Part shown: positions 34,137-42,953 of the stretch, piece by piece
Numbering within the stretch: the stretch's first letter is position 1
How the letters are laid out: each line of letters opens with the position of its first letter
Assembly (NCBI GenBank): GCA_029572815.1
Contig: JAKPUQ010000056.1
Location: 1-59,550 of the forward strand
Length of the DNA stretch: 59,550 nucleotides
Direction: 5' to 3'
From: Bacillota bacterium
Lineage (GTDB): Bacteria; Bacillota; Clostridia; Oscillospirales; Ruminococcaceae
The notes under the pieces: generated by a model
Seen by the model: only the letters and a program-made list of their open reading frames with translations
Database searches by the model: none
Told to the model about the DNA's origin: nothing
Position numbers and translations under genes: made by a program

Positions 34137-35519
34137 ATGAAAAAGACGTTTTCAGCTGTCCTTGCGGCAGCAATGAGCATAACAGCACTTACATCAGCGC
34201 CTTCGCTTTATACATCCGAGAAGGCTGAGGCAGCAGGCAGCAAGTCGGGAATAGTGATATTCGGCGACAGCATAGGCGCAGGCGGTCTCCGCAGCGGCAG
34301 TGTTGCCCACAACTTCGGCGAGATCTGCGGCGATTATCTTGGCTGCAAGGTGTCAAACTACGCAGTTTCCGGCTATGACGCAGCCGATCTTGTTCAGTCT
34401 GTGGAGAACCTGACAGACACACAGAAGAAGGCGGTTGCCGATTCCGAGGTGGTAGTCATCTCCATCGGCGGCAATGACATCATGCATTCGCTTTCCAGAT
34501 CCCTTCTTGACTATGCAGCCAGAAAGGAATCACAGAAGTTCCTCAATGAGGGATACACAAAGGCTGACATTCCCGAAAAGCCCTCCCTCACAGACCTGAT
34601 GAATATGCTCAACATCAAGGACGAGGGCGGTCTCATGGACTACATGAACAACGGCGGCTACAACGAAAAGCTTGAGGTCACCAACGAGATAGGCGCTGCA
34701 TTCTCATCCATCTACAATGAAGGCGGCACATTCGATGAGCAGACCATTCCCAACCTTAAAAAGGCAGTTGCTGACATAAAGGCTATAGCTCCCGACACAA
34801 GGATACTTGTCACCAATATCTACCAGCCCCTGCAGCTCCAGCCCTCATACGTTGAAAAGACCTACGGCAAGCAGTCCAACTATGCTACCTTCATAAGCAT
34901 ACTTAGAGGGCGCTGTGAGACCACCATGAACGAGTTCGACACAAGACTCAGCGCTGTTGACGGCATAGAGGTGGTTGATGTGAAGTCACAGTTCACCTCA
35001 CAGGAGAAGGAGCCCTCCACCAGCGCTCCCGGAAATGCAAGCTATTTCGTTGATATACAGACAGGCTCTCTCAAGACAGGCGACGTTCATCCCAACCAGA
35101 AGGGACATATCGCCTATGCAGCCGCTATCCTTGAAAAGATAGGCAGGCTCCACACCGACAACGGTCTTCTTTCGCAGACCTTCAACGGACTCAGCGACAA
35201 GGACTCGTACCCTGCAATAGCCCTTGAGACCTACAAGAAGGTAGCAGGCGAGGCAAAGCCTGCGGTGGTACTTGGCGACGTTAATGATGACGGCAAGGTG
35301 AATGCAGTTGACGCTTCAAAGGTGCTTGCAGAGTATGCAAAGACCTCCAGCGGAAGCGGCAAGGGCGATTTCACAGACGCCCAGCGCACAGCTGCCGATG
35401 TAGACGGCAACGGCAAGGTAGACTCCGTTGATGCTTCAAAGATACTTGCATATTACGCATATACTTCAACAGAGAAGGGCGCACCCAAGTCCATCACCGA
35501 GTTTTTAAAGACATTATAA
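34137..35519 (+). CDS. Dockerin-bearing SGNH/GDSL hydrolase
   Basis: 460 residues: an N-terminal signal peptide (cleavage near AEAAG, about residue 33), an SGNH esterase domain with GDSIGAGG near residue 43, GGNDIM near 118 and the Asp-His pair in DVHPNQKGH near 320. A C-terminal dockerin of two repeats (GDVNDDGKVNAVDASKVL and ADVDGNGKVDSVDASKIL, about residues 380-450) completes it. The product is secreted, likely deacetylates or de-esterifies plant polysaccharides, and would dock on a cohesin. It lies 77 bases after the GH5 gene. Confidence 0.9.
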   Translation: MKKTFSAVLAAAMSITALTSAPSLYTSEKAEAAGSKSGIVIFGDSIGAGGLRSGSVAHNFGEICGDYLGCKVSNYAVSGYDAADLVQSVENLTDTQKKAVADSEVVVISIGGNDIMHSLSRSLLDYAARKESQKFLNEGYTKADIPEKPSLTDLMNMLNIKDEGGLMDYMNNGGYNEKLEVTNEIGAAFSSIYNEGGTFDEQTIPNLKKAVADIKAIAPDTRILVTNIYQPLQLQPSYVEKTYGKQSNYATFISILRGRCETTMNEFDTRLSAVDGIEVVDVKSQFTSQEKEPSTSAPGNASYFVDIQTGSLKTGDVHPNQKGHIAYAAAILEKIGRLHTDNGLLSQTFNGLSDKDSYPAIALETYKKVAGEAKPAVVLGDVNDDGKVNAVDASKVLAEYAKTSSGSGKGDFTDAQRTAADVDGNGKVDSVDASKILAYYAYTSTEKGAPKSITEFLKTL

Positions 35520-35573
35520 GAACAGTCAGCGGGCAGTATCATCTGTCCGCTGAGTCGTATAGGGAGAATTATC

Positions 35574-36491
35574 ATGAAAAGGATATATTTTGTAGTAAAT
35601 CTTGTGGCAGGAAAAGCAGTTATCAGCAAAAAGCTGGGCATAATAATAGATGAATTCGTGAAGGAGGGCTATGAGGTAACGGTCCATACCACCCAGAGCG
35701 GCGGCGACGCTGTGGAGCAGGCAGTTTACGCCTGCAATGAGGGCTATGACCTTCTGGTAGTCGCAGGCGGCGACGGTACCCTAAGCCAGTGCTTGCAGGG
35801 CGTTATGGGCTGCGAGAAAAAGATACCCATAGGCTATGTGCCCGCTGGCTCCACCAATGATTTTGCCAAGAGCCTGGGTATTCCCTCGGACCAGCTGAAA
35901 GCAGCGAAGGTCATCACTCACGGCAAGCCCGTGCTCTGTGACGTAGGTGGCTTCAACGACAGCTATTTCTCCTATGTTGCTGCATTCGGTGCCTTCACCA
36001 ACATCACTTATGAGACCTCGCAGAAGGTTAAGAACGTATTCGGCCATGCAGCCTACATCGCAGGGGGAGCTGCCCATCTCGGCAGCATAAAGGCAAAGCC
36101 TATGCGCATAGAGTATAAGGACAAGACCATAGAGGGCGACTTCGTCTACGGCATGGTCACCAATACCGCCTCCGTAGCAGGAATGATAAACATGAAGAAC
36201 TTCCTCCTTGACGACGGCATATTCGAGGTAACGCTCATAAGGAAGCCCAAAAACGCCGCAGAGCTGGGAAAGACAGCCCTTGCACTGCTGAAGAACGACA
36301 TGACCGACAAGAACATCGTCTTCTTCCGCACCGATGAGGTCACCATCACCAACCTCTCCGACAAGCCCTTCTCATGGACAAGGGACGGCGAGTACGGCGG
36401 CGAGGAGACCGTGAACCACATCTGCTGCCACAAGAAGGCAGTTCCCTTTATGGTACGCGGCAAGAACAGACTTCCCTTTGAAAAGGACTGA
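35574..36491 (+). CDS. YegS/DagK-type lipid kinase
   Basis: 305 residues of the diacylglycerol-kinase catalytic family. VVAGGDGTLSQCLQG near residue 65 is the nucleotide-binding GGDGT motif, and PAGSTNDFAKSLG near 92 is the second conserved block. It probably phosphorylates diacylglycerol or a related lipid at the membrane. holB follows after 2 bases, so the genes are coupled. Confidence 0.9.
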   Translation: MKRIYFVVNLVAGKAVISKKLGIIIDEFVKEGYEVTVHTTQSGGDAVEQAVYACNEGYDLLVVAGGDGTLSQCLQGVMGCEKKIPIGYVPAGSTNDFAKSLGIPSDQLKAAKVITHGKPVLCDVGGFNDSYFSYVAAFGAFTNITYETSQKVKNVFGHAAYIAGGAAHLGSIKAKPMRIEYKDKTIEGDFVYGMVTNTASVAGMINMKNFLLDDGIFEVTLIRKPKNAAELGKTALALLKNDMTDKNIVFFRTDEVTITNLSDKPFSWTRDGEYGGEETVNHICCHKKAVPFMVRGKNRLPFEKD

Positions 36492-36493
36492 GC

Positions 36494-37489
36494 ATGAAGA
36501 AAATATACGGAAACAGTCAGCTTCTTGACGCTCTTGCGGGAATGGTACGGAGCGGCAGGACAGCCCATTCTGTCATGATATGCGGAGAAAAGGGCTCAGG
36601 CAGGAAGCTAATGGCGAAGTATTACACCCAGGCGCTGATGTGCGAGTTCCCTCATGAGGGTGTGCCCTGCGGCGAGTGCAATGCCTGCATGAACGTGGAA
36701 AAGGATATACACCCCGATGTGATATACCCCGAGAAGTCGGGAAAGCTTGGCGGTTACAGCGTCAACTGCGCCAGAGAGGTCATAGCTGACGCCTATGTTA
36801 AGCCAAACAACAGCAGCGGCTGCAAGGTCTATATCTTTGCGGACTGCCACAACGTTGACACGCGAACACAGAATACCCTGCTCAAGCTCATAGAGGAGCC
36901 CCCTGAATATGCCTATTTCATATTCACCTGCACCTCAAAGTCAGAGTTCCTTCCCACTATAATCTCACGCTGCGTGTGCTTCAGCACATCGCCCTGCACT
37001 GAGGAGGAGGCTGCACAGGCTCTGGCGGATATGGGCTATGACAGCGAGGACATAAGAGCCGCTGTGGAATGCTTCCACGGCAACGTTGGTATGTGCAGCA
37101 GCTACATCACCGACGAGGAGCTGAGAAAGCGTGTGGATTTGACAAAAGCCATCGCTGATAGTATAATAAGGAAGGACGAGTATGCTCTGGCTGTTGGTCT
37201 CTTTTCCGCAGGAAGGGAAAGAGAGGACGTCAGGGAGGTGCTTTCTATGCTGGACAGGCTTTTCCGCGATGCAGCCGTTCTGACAAGGGACAGGAATGCC
37301 ACAGTCATAGGCTGTTCGGGAGCTGCCGCAAAGGCGCTGTCACAGACCGTTACCCCGTCGCAGGCAGCAAGGCTCCATGAGCGCACGGAAAAGGCGTGGG
37401 CAGCGGTAGAGAGCAACGTCAGCATACCCCTTGCGCTTACGGCGTACGGGGCTGAGATAATGGATATAGTCGCACAGACTTTCAGATAG
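36494..37489 (+). CDS. holB: DNA polymerase III subunit delta prime
   Basis: 331 residues of the AAA+ clamp-loader family. The P-loop is degenerate (GEKGSGRKL near residue 26), as is normal for delta prime. The four-Cys zinc module is seen in CGECNACMNVEKDIHPDV near residue 60, and the sensor-1 region in NTLLKLIEEPPEYAYFIF and ISRCVCF. It works with delta and gamma/tau to load the sliding clamp. It is followed by ricT, a very common Firmicute pairing. Confidence 0.9.
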   Translation: MKKIYGNSQLLDALAGMVRSGRTAHSVMICGEKGSGRKLMAKYYTQALMCEFPHEGVPCGECNACMNVEKDIHPDVIYPEKSGKLGGYSVNCAREVIADAYVKPNNSSGCKVYIFADCHNVDTRTQNTLLKLIEEPPEYAYFIFTCTSKSEFLPTIISRCVCFSTSPCTEEEAAQALADMGYDSEDIRAAVECFHGNVGMCSSYITDEELRKRVDLTKAIADSIIRKDEYALAVGLFSAGREREDVREVLSMLDRLFRDAAVLTRDRNATVIGCSGAAAKALSQTVTPSQAARLHERTEKAWAAVESNVSIPLALTAYGAEIMDIVAQTFR

Positions 37490-37497
37490 GAGCTTTT

Positions 37498-38364
37498 ATG
37501 AAGGAAATAGTCGGAGTACGCTTCAAGAGCGTAGGAAAAATATACTACTTCTCACCGGGCAATATCAATGCACAGGTGGGAGACCGCGCCATAGTTGAGA
37601 CAGTCCGCGGCGTGGAGTGCGGAGAGGTGGTCATTGCCAACCGCCAGATAGAGGACGAGATGATATCCTCCCCCCTCAAGCCCATAATCAGGCTTGCGGA
37701 CGAGAACGATATGAAGACTCTGGAAAAGAACAAGCAGCGCGAGAAGGACGCATTCAGGATATGCGAGGAGAAGATAGCCTTCCGCAAGCTGGATATGAAG
37801 CTGGTGGACGTTGAGTGTACCTTTGACAACAACAAGCTTCTGTTCTACTTTACAGCCGAGAACCGTGTGGACTTCCGCGAGCTGGTAAAGGACCTGGCAG
37901 CTGTGTTCAGAACAAGGATAGAGCTCAGACAGATAGGCGTCCGCGACGAGGCAAAGATACTGGGCGGACTTGGCATCTGCGGCAGGGAATTCTGCTGTAA
38001 GGCGTATATGGGCGACTTCCAGCCCGTTTCCATAAAAATGGCAAAGGAGCAGGGACTTTCCCTGAACCCCACAAAGATATCGGGAACCTGCGGCAGGCTC
38101 ATGTGCTGCCTGAAGAACGAGCAGAATGCCTATGAGGCACTGCTGAAGATAACGCCTAAGATGGGCGCTATCGTAGTTACTCCCGACGGCGACAAGGGCA
38201 GGGTCGAGGACGTTAACCTCATCACAGGAAAGCTCCGCGTAAAGACCGACAAGTCCGAGGTGCCCGTAACTCTTGACAGGAGCGAGGTAAAGCTGCTGAA
38301 GGACACCGAGATAAAGGTGAACCGCGAGGAGCTGAAGGCGCTGAAAAAGCTTGAGGACAAGTAA
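37498..38364 (+). CDS. ricT: PSP1-domain protein RicT (YaaT)
   Basis: 288 residues with the PSP1 domain. Conserved Cys-rich segments GGLGICGREFCC and SGTCGRLMCC (about residues 160-205) are the likely Fe-S ligands of the YaaT/YlbF/YmcA complex, which in Bacillus supports RNase Y-dependent RNA processing and development. The N-terminal FSPGNINAQVGDRAIVET is also typical. It is coupled to queH by a one-base overlap. Confidence 0.9.
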   Translation: MKEIVGVRFKSVGKIYYFSPGNINAQVGDRAIVETVRGVECGEVVIANRQIEDEMISSPLKPIIRLADENDMKTLEKNKQREKDAFRICEEKIAFRKLDMKLVDVECTFDNNKLLFYFTAENRVDFRELVKDLAAVFRTRIELRQIGVRDEAKILGGLGICGREFCCKAYMGDFQPVSIKMAKEQGLSLNPTKISGTCGRLMCCLKNEQNAYEALLKITPKMGAIVVTPDGDKGRVEDVNLITGKLRVKTDKSEVPVTLDRSEVKLLKDTEIKVNREELKALKKLEDK

Positions 38365-38975
38365 TGGCAGGGCAGGCAAAGACCAATTACGGTCTGCTCC
38401 TTGACAGGAAGCTGTCAGAGCTTGAAAAGAGCGGCGAGAGACCGTCGCTGCTGCTTCACGCCTGCTGTGCGCCATGCAGCAGCCATACACTTACGGTACT
38501 GGACAAATACTTCCGTATAACGCTGTATTTCTGCAATCCCAACATAGCCCCCGAGGAGGAGTTCAGCTTCCGTCTCAGCGAGCTGAAAAGGCTGGTAAAG
38601 GAGATGGGACTGACCATAGAGGTGGTGGAGGAGCCCTATGACCCTGCGCCGTTCTATGAGCTTGCCAAGGGACTTGAGGACCTTCCCGAGAGGGGAGAGC
38701 GCTGCCAAAAGTGCATAGCCTACCGACTGAGGAAGGCAGGAGCAAAGGCGAAGGAGCTTGGCTGTGATATGTTCACCACCACCCTTACCATAAGTCCCCA
38801 CAAGGACTGCGCCTTTATCAACGAGTGCGGAGGGCAGGTGCAGGAGGAATGCGGAGTGCCCTATCTTTTCTCCGATTTCAAGAAGCACGAGGGCTATAAG
38901 CACTCAATAGAGCTGTCGCGGCAGTACGGCTTGTACCGACAGAATTACTGCGGCTGCGTCTTTAGCAAAAAGTAG
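38364..38975 (+). CDS. queH: Epoxyqueuosine reductase QueH
   Basis: 203 residues of the DUF208/QueH family. HACCAPCSSHTL near residue 33 and the CQKCIAYRL segment near 114 give the Cys pairs that bind Fe-S, and ISPHKDC near residue 145 is also conserved. It carries out the last step of queuosine synthesis on tRNA, replacing QueG in many Firmicutes. It starts on the last base of the ricT stop. A terminator follows. Confidence 0.93.
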   Translation: MAGQAKTNYGLLLDRKLSELEKSGERPSLLLHACCAPCSSHTLTVLDKYFRITLYFCNPNIAPEEEFSFRLSELKRLVKEMGLTIEVVEEPYDPAPFYELAKGLEDLPERGERCQKCIAYRLRKAGAKAKELGCDMFTTTLTISPHKDCAFINECGGQVQEECGVPYLFSDFKKHEGYKHSIELSRQYGLYRQNYCGCVFSKK

Positions 38976-39003
38976 GGAACGCCGCTCACGGCGTCCCGTG
39001 CAG

Positions 39004-39026
39004 AGGCGGATAATATCCGCCTTTTT
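39004..39026 (+). terminator. Terminator after queH
   Basis: AGGCGGAT (39004-39011) / ATCCGCCT followed by TTTTT. A second stem GGAACGCC/GGCGTCC lies just upstream at about 38977-38996. Confidence 0.8.
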
Positions 39027-39136
39027 ATGGTGAATAAGATGTTTGATACCTAACTTATCCTATGCGCCGATGCGCATATCCGAAATGCTGAGAAAAACGG
39101 AAACGAACCTGATTAATTGTATATTTGGGAGTAAAC

Positions 39137-39613
39137 ATGGGAAAAGAACTAAAGACCAACGCAATGCGTTTTCTGGATAAAAGCAAGATAGAATACACCG
39201 TGCAGACCTACGAGTGCGAGGAGTTCATCGACGGCATACACACCGCTGAAAAGCTGGGACAGCCCCTTGATGAGACCTTCAAGACACTGGTGGCACAGGG
39301 AAAGAGCGGAAGCTATTACTGCTTCCTGCTGCCCGTAGCTCTGGAGCTTGACCTGAAAAAGGCGGCAAAGAGCGTGGGGGAGAAGTCCGTGGAGCTGCTC
39401 CACGTCAAGGACATTACGAAGATAACGGGATACGTCCGCGGCGGCTGCACTCCTATCGGTATGAAGAAGCAGTTCATGACGGTGATACACAGCACCGCAG
39501 AGGAGCTGCCACTGTTCTACATAAGCGGCGGACGAATAGGCACACAGATACGCCTCTCACCTCAGGAGCTGGTGAAGGCTATACGGGGCAAATTCGAGGA
39601 TATAATACTCTGA
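39137..39613 (+). CDS. ybaK: YbaK/EbsC-type aminoacyl-tRNA deacylase
   Basis: 158 residues of the YbaK family, which hydrolyses Cys-tRNA(Pro) made in error by ProRS. KTNAMRFLDKSKIEYTVQTYE at the N-terminus, FKTLVAQG with its conserved Lys near residue 46, and GYVRGGCTPIGMKK near 95 are family hallmarks. The ATG at 39137 has a GGGAG SD 5-6 bases upstream, so it is preferred to the one at 39125. Confidence 0.9.
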   Translation: MGKELKTNAMRFLDKSKIEYTVQTYECEEFIDGIHTAEKLGQPLDETFKTLVAQGKSGSYYCFLLPVALELDLKKAAKSVGEKSVELLHVKDITKITGYVRGGCTPIGMKKQFMTVIHSTAEELPLFYISGGRIGTQIRLSPQELVKAIRGKFEDIIL

Positions 39614-39647
39614 GTTACTGAAAGCACGGATGAAAGGAGGACAGTAT

Positions 39648-41432
39648 ATGAGCGGCGGACAGATAAGCAGCGACCTCTACGTCATAGGCAGAGCCGTGGT
39701 GGACAGAAGTCTCCACACCCAGAGCGGTGACGAGGCTTTTTTCACATTTTTCGGCAACGACGTCACCTATTCCATAAGGCGAACTATCTGCGACGAGGAC
39801 TACCCCAGGATACTTGACTGCGTAGAGAACGCGGCAGTGGGCGAGATAAGGAGCACCGTCATACGCATGAAGGGCGTCAGCGGTGTCTACCGCTGGATAC
39901 TGGCTTCCGTGAAGCTGCGCATGGCAGAGGGAGCAGAGCCCCTCTACAGCATGACTTTCAGCGATGTTGAGTCCCTTGAAAGGCTTGCATTCGGCAGGGA
40001 GCGGAAGCTCAGCGAGTACCGCCATGTGCTGAGTCTCATATCCGATCTTGCCTTTGAGTACAGCTTCGAGACCAAGCGCATCAGGATATATATGTTCGAC
40101 TGCTTCCGCGAGATAGTCCTCACCGATGAGGAGCTGGAGACCTGGCGGAAGAACGCTATTGACAGCGGCAGTGTAATGCCGCGGTATATCGAGATATTCA
40201 ACGCCCTGTGCAGGGACATCAGCAGCGGAGTCTACCGCTTCGACTACGAGTTCGAGACCTCTGTGCTGACAGGCGGCAAGACCAGGGAGATGTGTCTTTT
40301 CCGCGGTATAACGCGGTATGACTCCCCCGACAGCCGAAAGGTCAGCGGAGTTATCTCCGTTGTCACCTCCCGCAGCAAGAGCAAGGACGTGAACCTTGCC
40401 CTCGAAGCCAACCGTGACTCACTTTCGGGACTTCTGAACAAGACCGCAGTCACCTCAGTAGCTCAGAAGATACTTGGTGAAAAGCCCTCTTACAGGGTAA
40501 ATCTGGTAGTACTTGACATCGATAACTTCACTGAGATAAACAACGTTTACGGACATCTTTTCGGCGATGAGGTGGTCTACACCGTCGCCCGCATAATCAA
40601 GACCGAGATAGGCAGCCGCGGCGTGGCAGGCAGGATAAGCGGCGGGGGCTTCCTTATAGTCCTTGAGGACACCCGTGACGAGGAGGACCTGCGAGGCATA
40701 CTCCGCGCCATCAGGACAAATACGGAGTTCGCCTTTGCGGACCGCTTCCAGAATTTCCGCCTTACCTGCTCAATGGGCATATCCACCTATCCCGTGGACA
40801 GCCGCAGCTATGACGAGCTCTTCATGCAGGCGGACAAGGCACTGCTCATAGCTCAGGAAAAGGGACAGAACCGCTATGTTATCTATGATGTGGAGAAGCA
40901 TGGTCCCGTTGAGCGCGATGCCGTCGGCAAGATAGCCTTTCTCAGCGGAAAGGGCGAGTCCTCGGAGAAGCTCAGCTTTGTCAGCGGCCTCTGCGAGAGC
41001 CTTGTGCTTGGCAGAGTTCCCGATATGTCAGTGCTGCTGGAGCAGGTCAGGAGCAAGTTCGGGCTTGACGATATATGCGTATTTTCCGGCAGCGATATGG
41101 GACTTACCCTCAGCTGCGGAAATGCAGCCTCCAAAAACGCCGCCTACCTCTTTGAAAACGGCTATACGGACAGGTTTTCGGGAGACGGCATATTCGTCAT
41201 CGACAACGTCAACGAGCTTGAGGGACGTGATGATAACGCCTTTGCCCAGCTCACTGTCCAGCATATCGGCGGCGCAGTCCAGTACCTCATGACCGAGGAC
41301 AGCATGGTGAAGGGAGTCATCTCCTTCTGCTACATAGACCGCTTCAAGAAGTGGTCGGTGACGGACATAAACTATTTTGCCATAATAGGCAGGACAATTA
41401 CAGCCCTGTTGAAGAAGCGGGCATACATATGA
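39648..41432 (+). CDS. GGDEF-domain protein with degenerate active site
   Basis: 594 residues. Two PAS-like N-terminal segments (about residues 1-115 and 130-245), a GGDEF domain (about 255-420) beginning NRDSLSGLLNK with VVLDIDNFTEINNVYGH, and a C-terminal GAF-like domain of about 170 residues. The signature loop reads RISGGGFLIV in place of GG[DE]EF near residue 330, so the catalytic acidic residue is missing and no RxxD inhibitory site is obvious. It may sense a ligand rather than make c-di-GMP. The ATG at 39648 follows AAAGGAGG; an in-frame ATG at 39630 lies at that SD. A terminator follows. Confidence 0.85.
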   Translation: MSGGQISSDLYVIGRAVVDRSLHTQSGDEAFFTFFGNDVTYSIRRTICDEDYPRILDCVENAAVGEIRSTVIRMKGVSGVYRWILASVKLRMAEGAEPLYSMTFSDVESLERLAFGRERKLSEYRHVLSLISDLAFEYSFETKRIRIYMFDCFREIVLTDEELETWRKNAIDSGSVMPRYIEIFNALCRDISSGVYRFDYEFETSVLTGGKTREMCLFRGITRYDSPDSRKVSGVISVVTSRSKSKDVNLALEANRDSLSGLLNKTAVTSVAQKILGEKPSYRVNLVVLDIDNFTEINNVYGHLFGDEVVYTVARIIKTEIGSRGVAGRISGGGFLIVLEDTRDEEDLRGILRAIRTNTEFAFADRFQNFRLTCSMGISTYPVDSRSYDELFMQADKALLIAQEKGQNRYVIYDVEKHGPVERDAVGKIAFLSGKGESSEKLSFVSGLCESLVLGRVPDMSVLLEQVRSKFGLDDICVFSGSDMGLTLSCGNAASKNAAYLFENGYTDRFSGDGIFVIDNVNELEGRDDNAFAQLTVQHIGGAVQYLMTEDSMVKGVISFCYIDRFKKWSVTDINYFAIIGRTITALLKKRAYI

Positions 41433-41438
41433 ATACAG

Positions 41439-41480
41439 GCGCCGATAGTGCATTATGTGCAAAATCGGCGCTTTGCTTTT
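41439..41480 (+). terminator. Terminator after the GGDEF gene
   Basis: GCGCCGAT (41439-41446) / ATCGGCGC (41464-41471), then a T-rich tail. Confidence 0.7.
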
Positions 41481-41572
41481 GGCTATTCATACAAAGTTTC
41501 AGAAAAAAGTGACGAAATGCCCCTCTGAAACGCACTTATATATAGAAAGCACCCAATCAAGGAGGGGACACT

Positions 41573-42100
41573 ATGGAACGGACACTGGCAGCATTTTCGG
41601 CGATAGTACTGCTCATCGGCTGCTTTTCGGGCTGCGGCAGGGGCGAGGAGCCGAGAGAGATAAAAATGCCCGATATAACATTCATGTACACCTACAGCTT
41701 TGAAGGCACGTATCAGCTTACCTTCTGTGACAGTGTGGGCAACTGCAACAAGGCGATGACAGACGAGGTCTGCACAATGGGACTTGACAGCCTCAGCGAG
41801 AAATTTGCCTCAGGAGCTCTTGACGATGACATAAGGCTTGTGAAGAACTGCGACAAGACTGCCCTTGAAAAAGCGTATACCAAGCTTGTAAAAGCTTCGG
41901 GAGCTGAGGGCAGAGAGCTTGAATATCCCGATTCTCTTCCCGCTGTGGAGGCGCCGGAGGAGCGCTGGTACGGGCTGTATTACGACAAAGACGACAAGCT
42001 GAGAAAAGTTGCAGTTCACGCAAACACCTGCATGACAGATGTCACCACAGGCAATGAAGACCTCAACGAGGTCTACGAATGGTTCTCAGATACGTTCTGA
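41573..42100 (+). CDS. Small lipoprotein, function unknown
   Basis: 175 residues. Signal peptide with CFSGC near residue 21 as a lipobox-like site, then an acidic globular domain with four further Cys (FCDSVGNCNK, EVCTMG, KNCDK), which might form disulfides outside the cell. It ends EVYEWFSDTF. No family is recognised. Its SD GGAGGGG precedes the ATG at 41573. The CIRCE element lies 11 bases beyond its stop. Confidence 0.65.
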   Translation: MERTLAAFSAIVLLIGCFSGCGRGEEPREIKMPDITFMYTYSFEGTYQLTFCDSVGNCNKAMTDEVCTMGLDSLSEKFASGALDDDIRLVKNCDKTALEKAYTKLVKASGAEGRELEYPDSLPAVEAPEERWYGLYYDKDDKLRKVAVHANTCMTDVTTGNEDLNEVYEWFSDTF

Positions 42101-42111
42101 AAAACGTCTGA

Positions 42112-42138
42112 TTAGCACTCTCATGTCGAGAGCGCTAA
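42112..42138 (+). promoter_or_regulatory. CIRCE element (HrcA operator)
   Basis: TTAGCACTC-N9-GAGCGCTAA, matching the consensus TTAGCACTC-N9-GAGTGCTAA at all but one base. It lies 168 bases upstream of hsp20 and indicates heat-shock control by HrcA. Confidence 0.88.
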
Positions 42139-42226
42139 TTTTCATTATCCTGTCACATACCTGTGATATTCCTTTCAAAAAACGGCAGTATCATATAGAC
42201 AATGAAACGAAAGGAAGCGATACCGA

Positions 42227-42262
42227 TGGAAAGTGCATATAATGAGGAAAACTGCATAGAAT
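42227..42262 (+). CDS. Possible tiny leader ORF before hsp20
   Basis: A 12-codon frame, ATG GAA AGT GCA through ATA GAA and TAA, has a good SD (GAAAGGAAG) about 8 bases upstream and lies between CIRCE and hsp20. It is too short to judge as a gene. It might be a leader or only chance. Confidence 0.2.
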
Positions 42263-42305
42263 AAACTCACGGATAAATATGAAAACCAAATTGGAGGTAT
42301 GACTT

Positions 42306-42734
42306 ATGATGTATGGACTTACACCCTTCGGAAGAACAGGCTTTGACCTTTGGAACGCATTCAATAACTTTGACCAGAACTTTTTCGGCGACAGTATGCC
42401 CATAAACTCCTGCCGCACTGATATCCGCGATGACGGAGACAAGTACGTTTTGGAGTCGGAGCTTCCGGGCTTCGAGAAAGAGGACATCAAGCTTGACATC
42501 AACGGCACACAGCTCACCATAGCTGCGGAGCACAGCACAAACAGCGATGAGAAGGACGAAAAAGGCAATTATATCCGCCGCGAGCGCACCTTCGGCTCAT
42601 ACAAGAGGAGCTTCGACGTCTCCGATGTGGACACAGAGGCTATCAGCGCGGCATACAAGAACGGAATCCTCACACTTGAGCTCCCGAAGAAGAAGCCCGA
42701 GGAGCCCGTTTCCAAGAGACTTGAGATCAAATAA
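42306..42734 (+). CDS. hsp20: Hsp20/alpha-crystallin small heat-shock protein
   Basis: 142 residues. The alpha-crystallin domain runs from about residue 40 (RTDIRDDGDKYVLESELPGFEKEDIKL) to 138, with the conserved GILTLELPKK motif near the end. It holds unfolding proteins for refolding in the cytoplasm. The SD GGAGG is 8 bases upstream. A CIRCE element upstream points to HrcA repression, and a strong terminator follows. Confidence 0.94.
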   Translation: MMYGLTPFGRTGFDLWNAFNNFDQNFFGDSMPINSCRTDIRDDGDKYVLESELPGFEKEDIKLDINGTQLTIAAEHSTNSDEKDEKGNYIRRERTFGSYKRSFDVSDVDTEAISAAYKNGILTLELPKKKPEEPVSKRLEIK

Positions 42735-42757
42735 CTTTCATATATACGCACCCTTCA

Positions 42758-42786
42758 CCCCGTCAGAGATGACGGGGCATTTTTTT
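42758..42786 (+). terminator. Terminator of hsp20
   Basis: CCCCGTCA-GAGA-TGACGGGG followed by CA and a run of seven T. Confidence 0.9.
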
Positions 42787-42878
42787 GCCCTGAGGGCGTC
42801 GGATTATGCAGTATTTACATTCAAAGAGCCCTAATTCCGTCGGAATAGACAAATTGCAGGCAAGGTAAAAATTTAATC

Positions 42879-42907
42879 TTCACTTTTTCCGCAAAGTATG
42901 GTATAAT
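42879..42907 (+). promoter_or_regulatory. Promoter of the second Cof-type gene
   Basis: TTCACT (42879-42884), 17 bases and TATAAT (42902-42907). Confidence 0.55.
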
Positions 42908-42953
42908 GATATCATGAGTATCTATGTGATGATTCGGGAGGTGAGGTCATAAT

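Noticed and set aside
35525..35552. Stem TCAGCGG.CAG / CTG.CCGCTGA between the GDSL and lipid-kinase genes as a terminator
   Set aside because: The stem is good but no T run follows, so it was not listed as a terminator. It may slow transcription or protect RNA ends.
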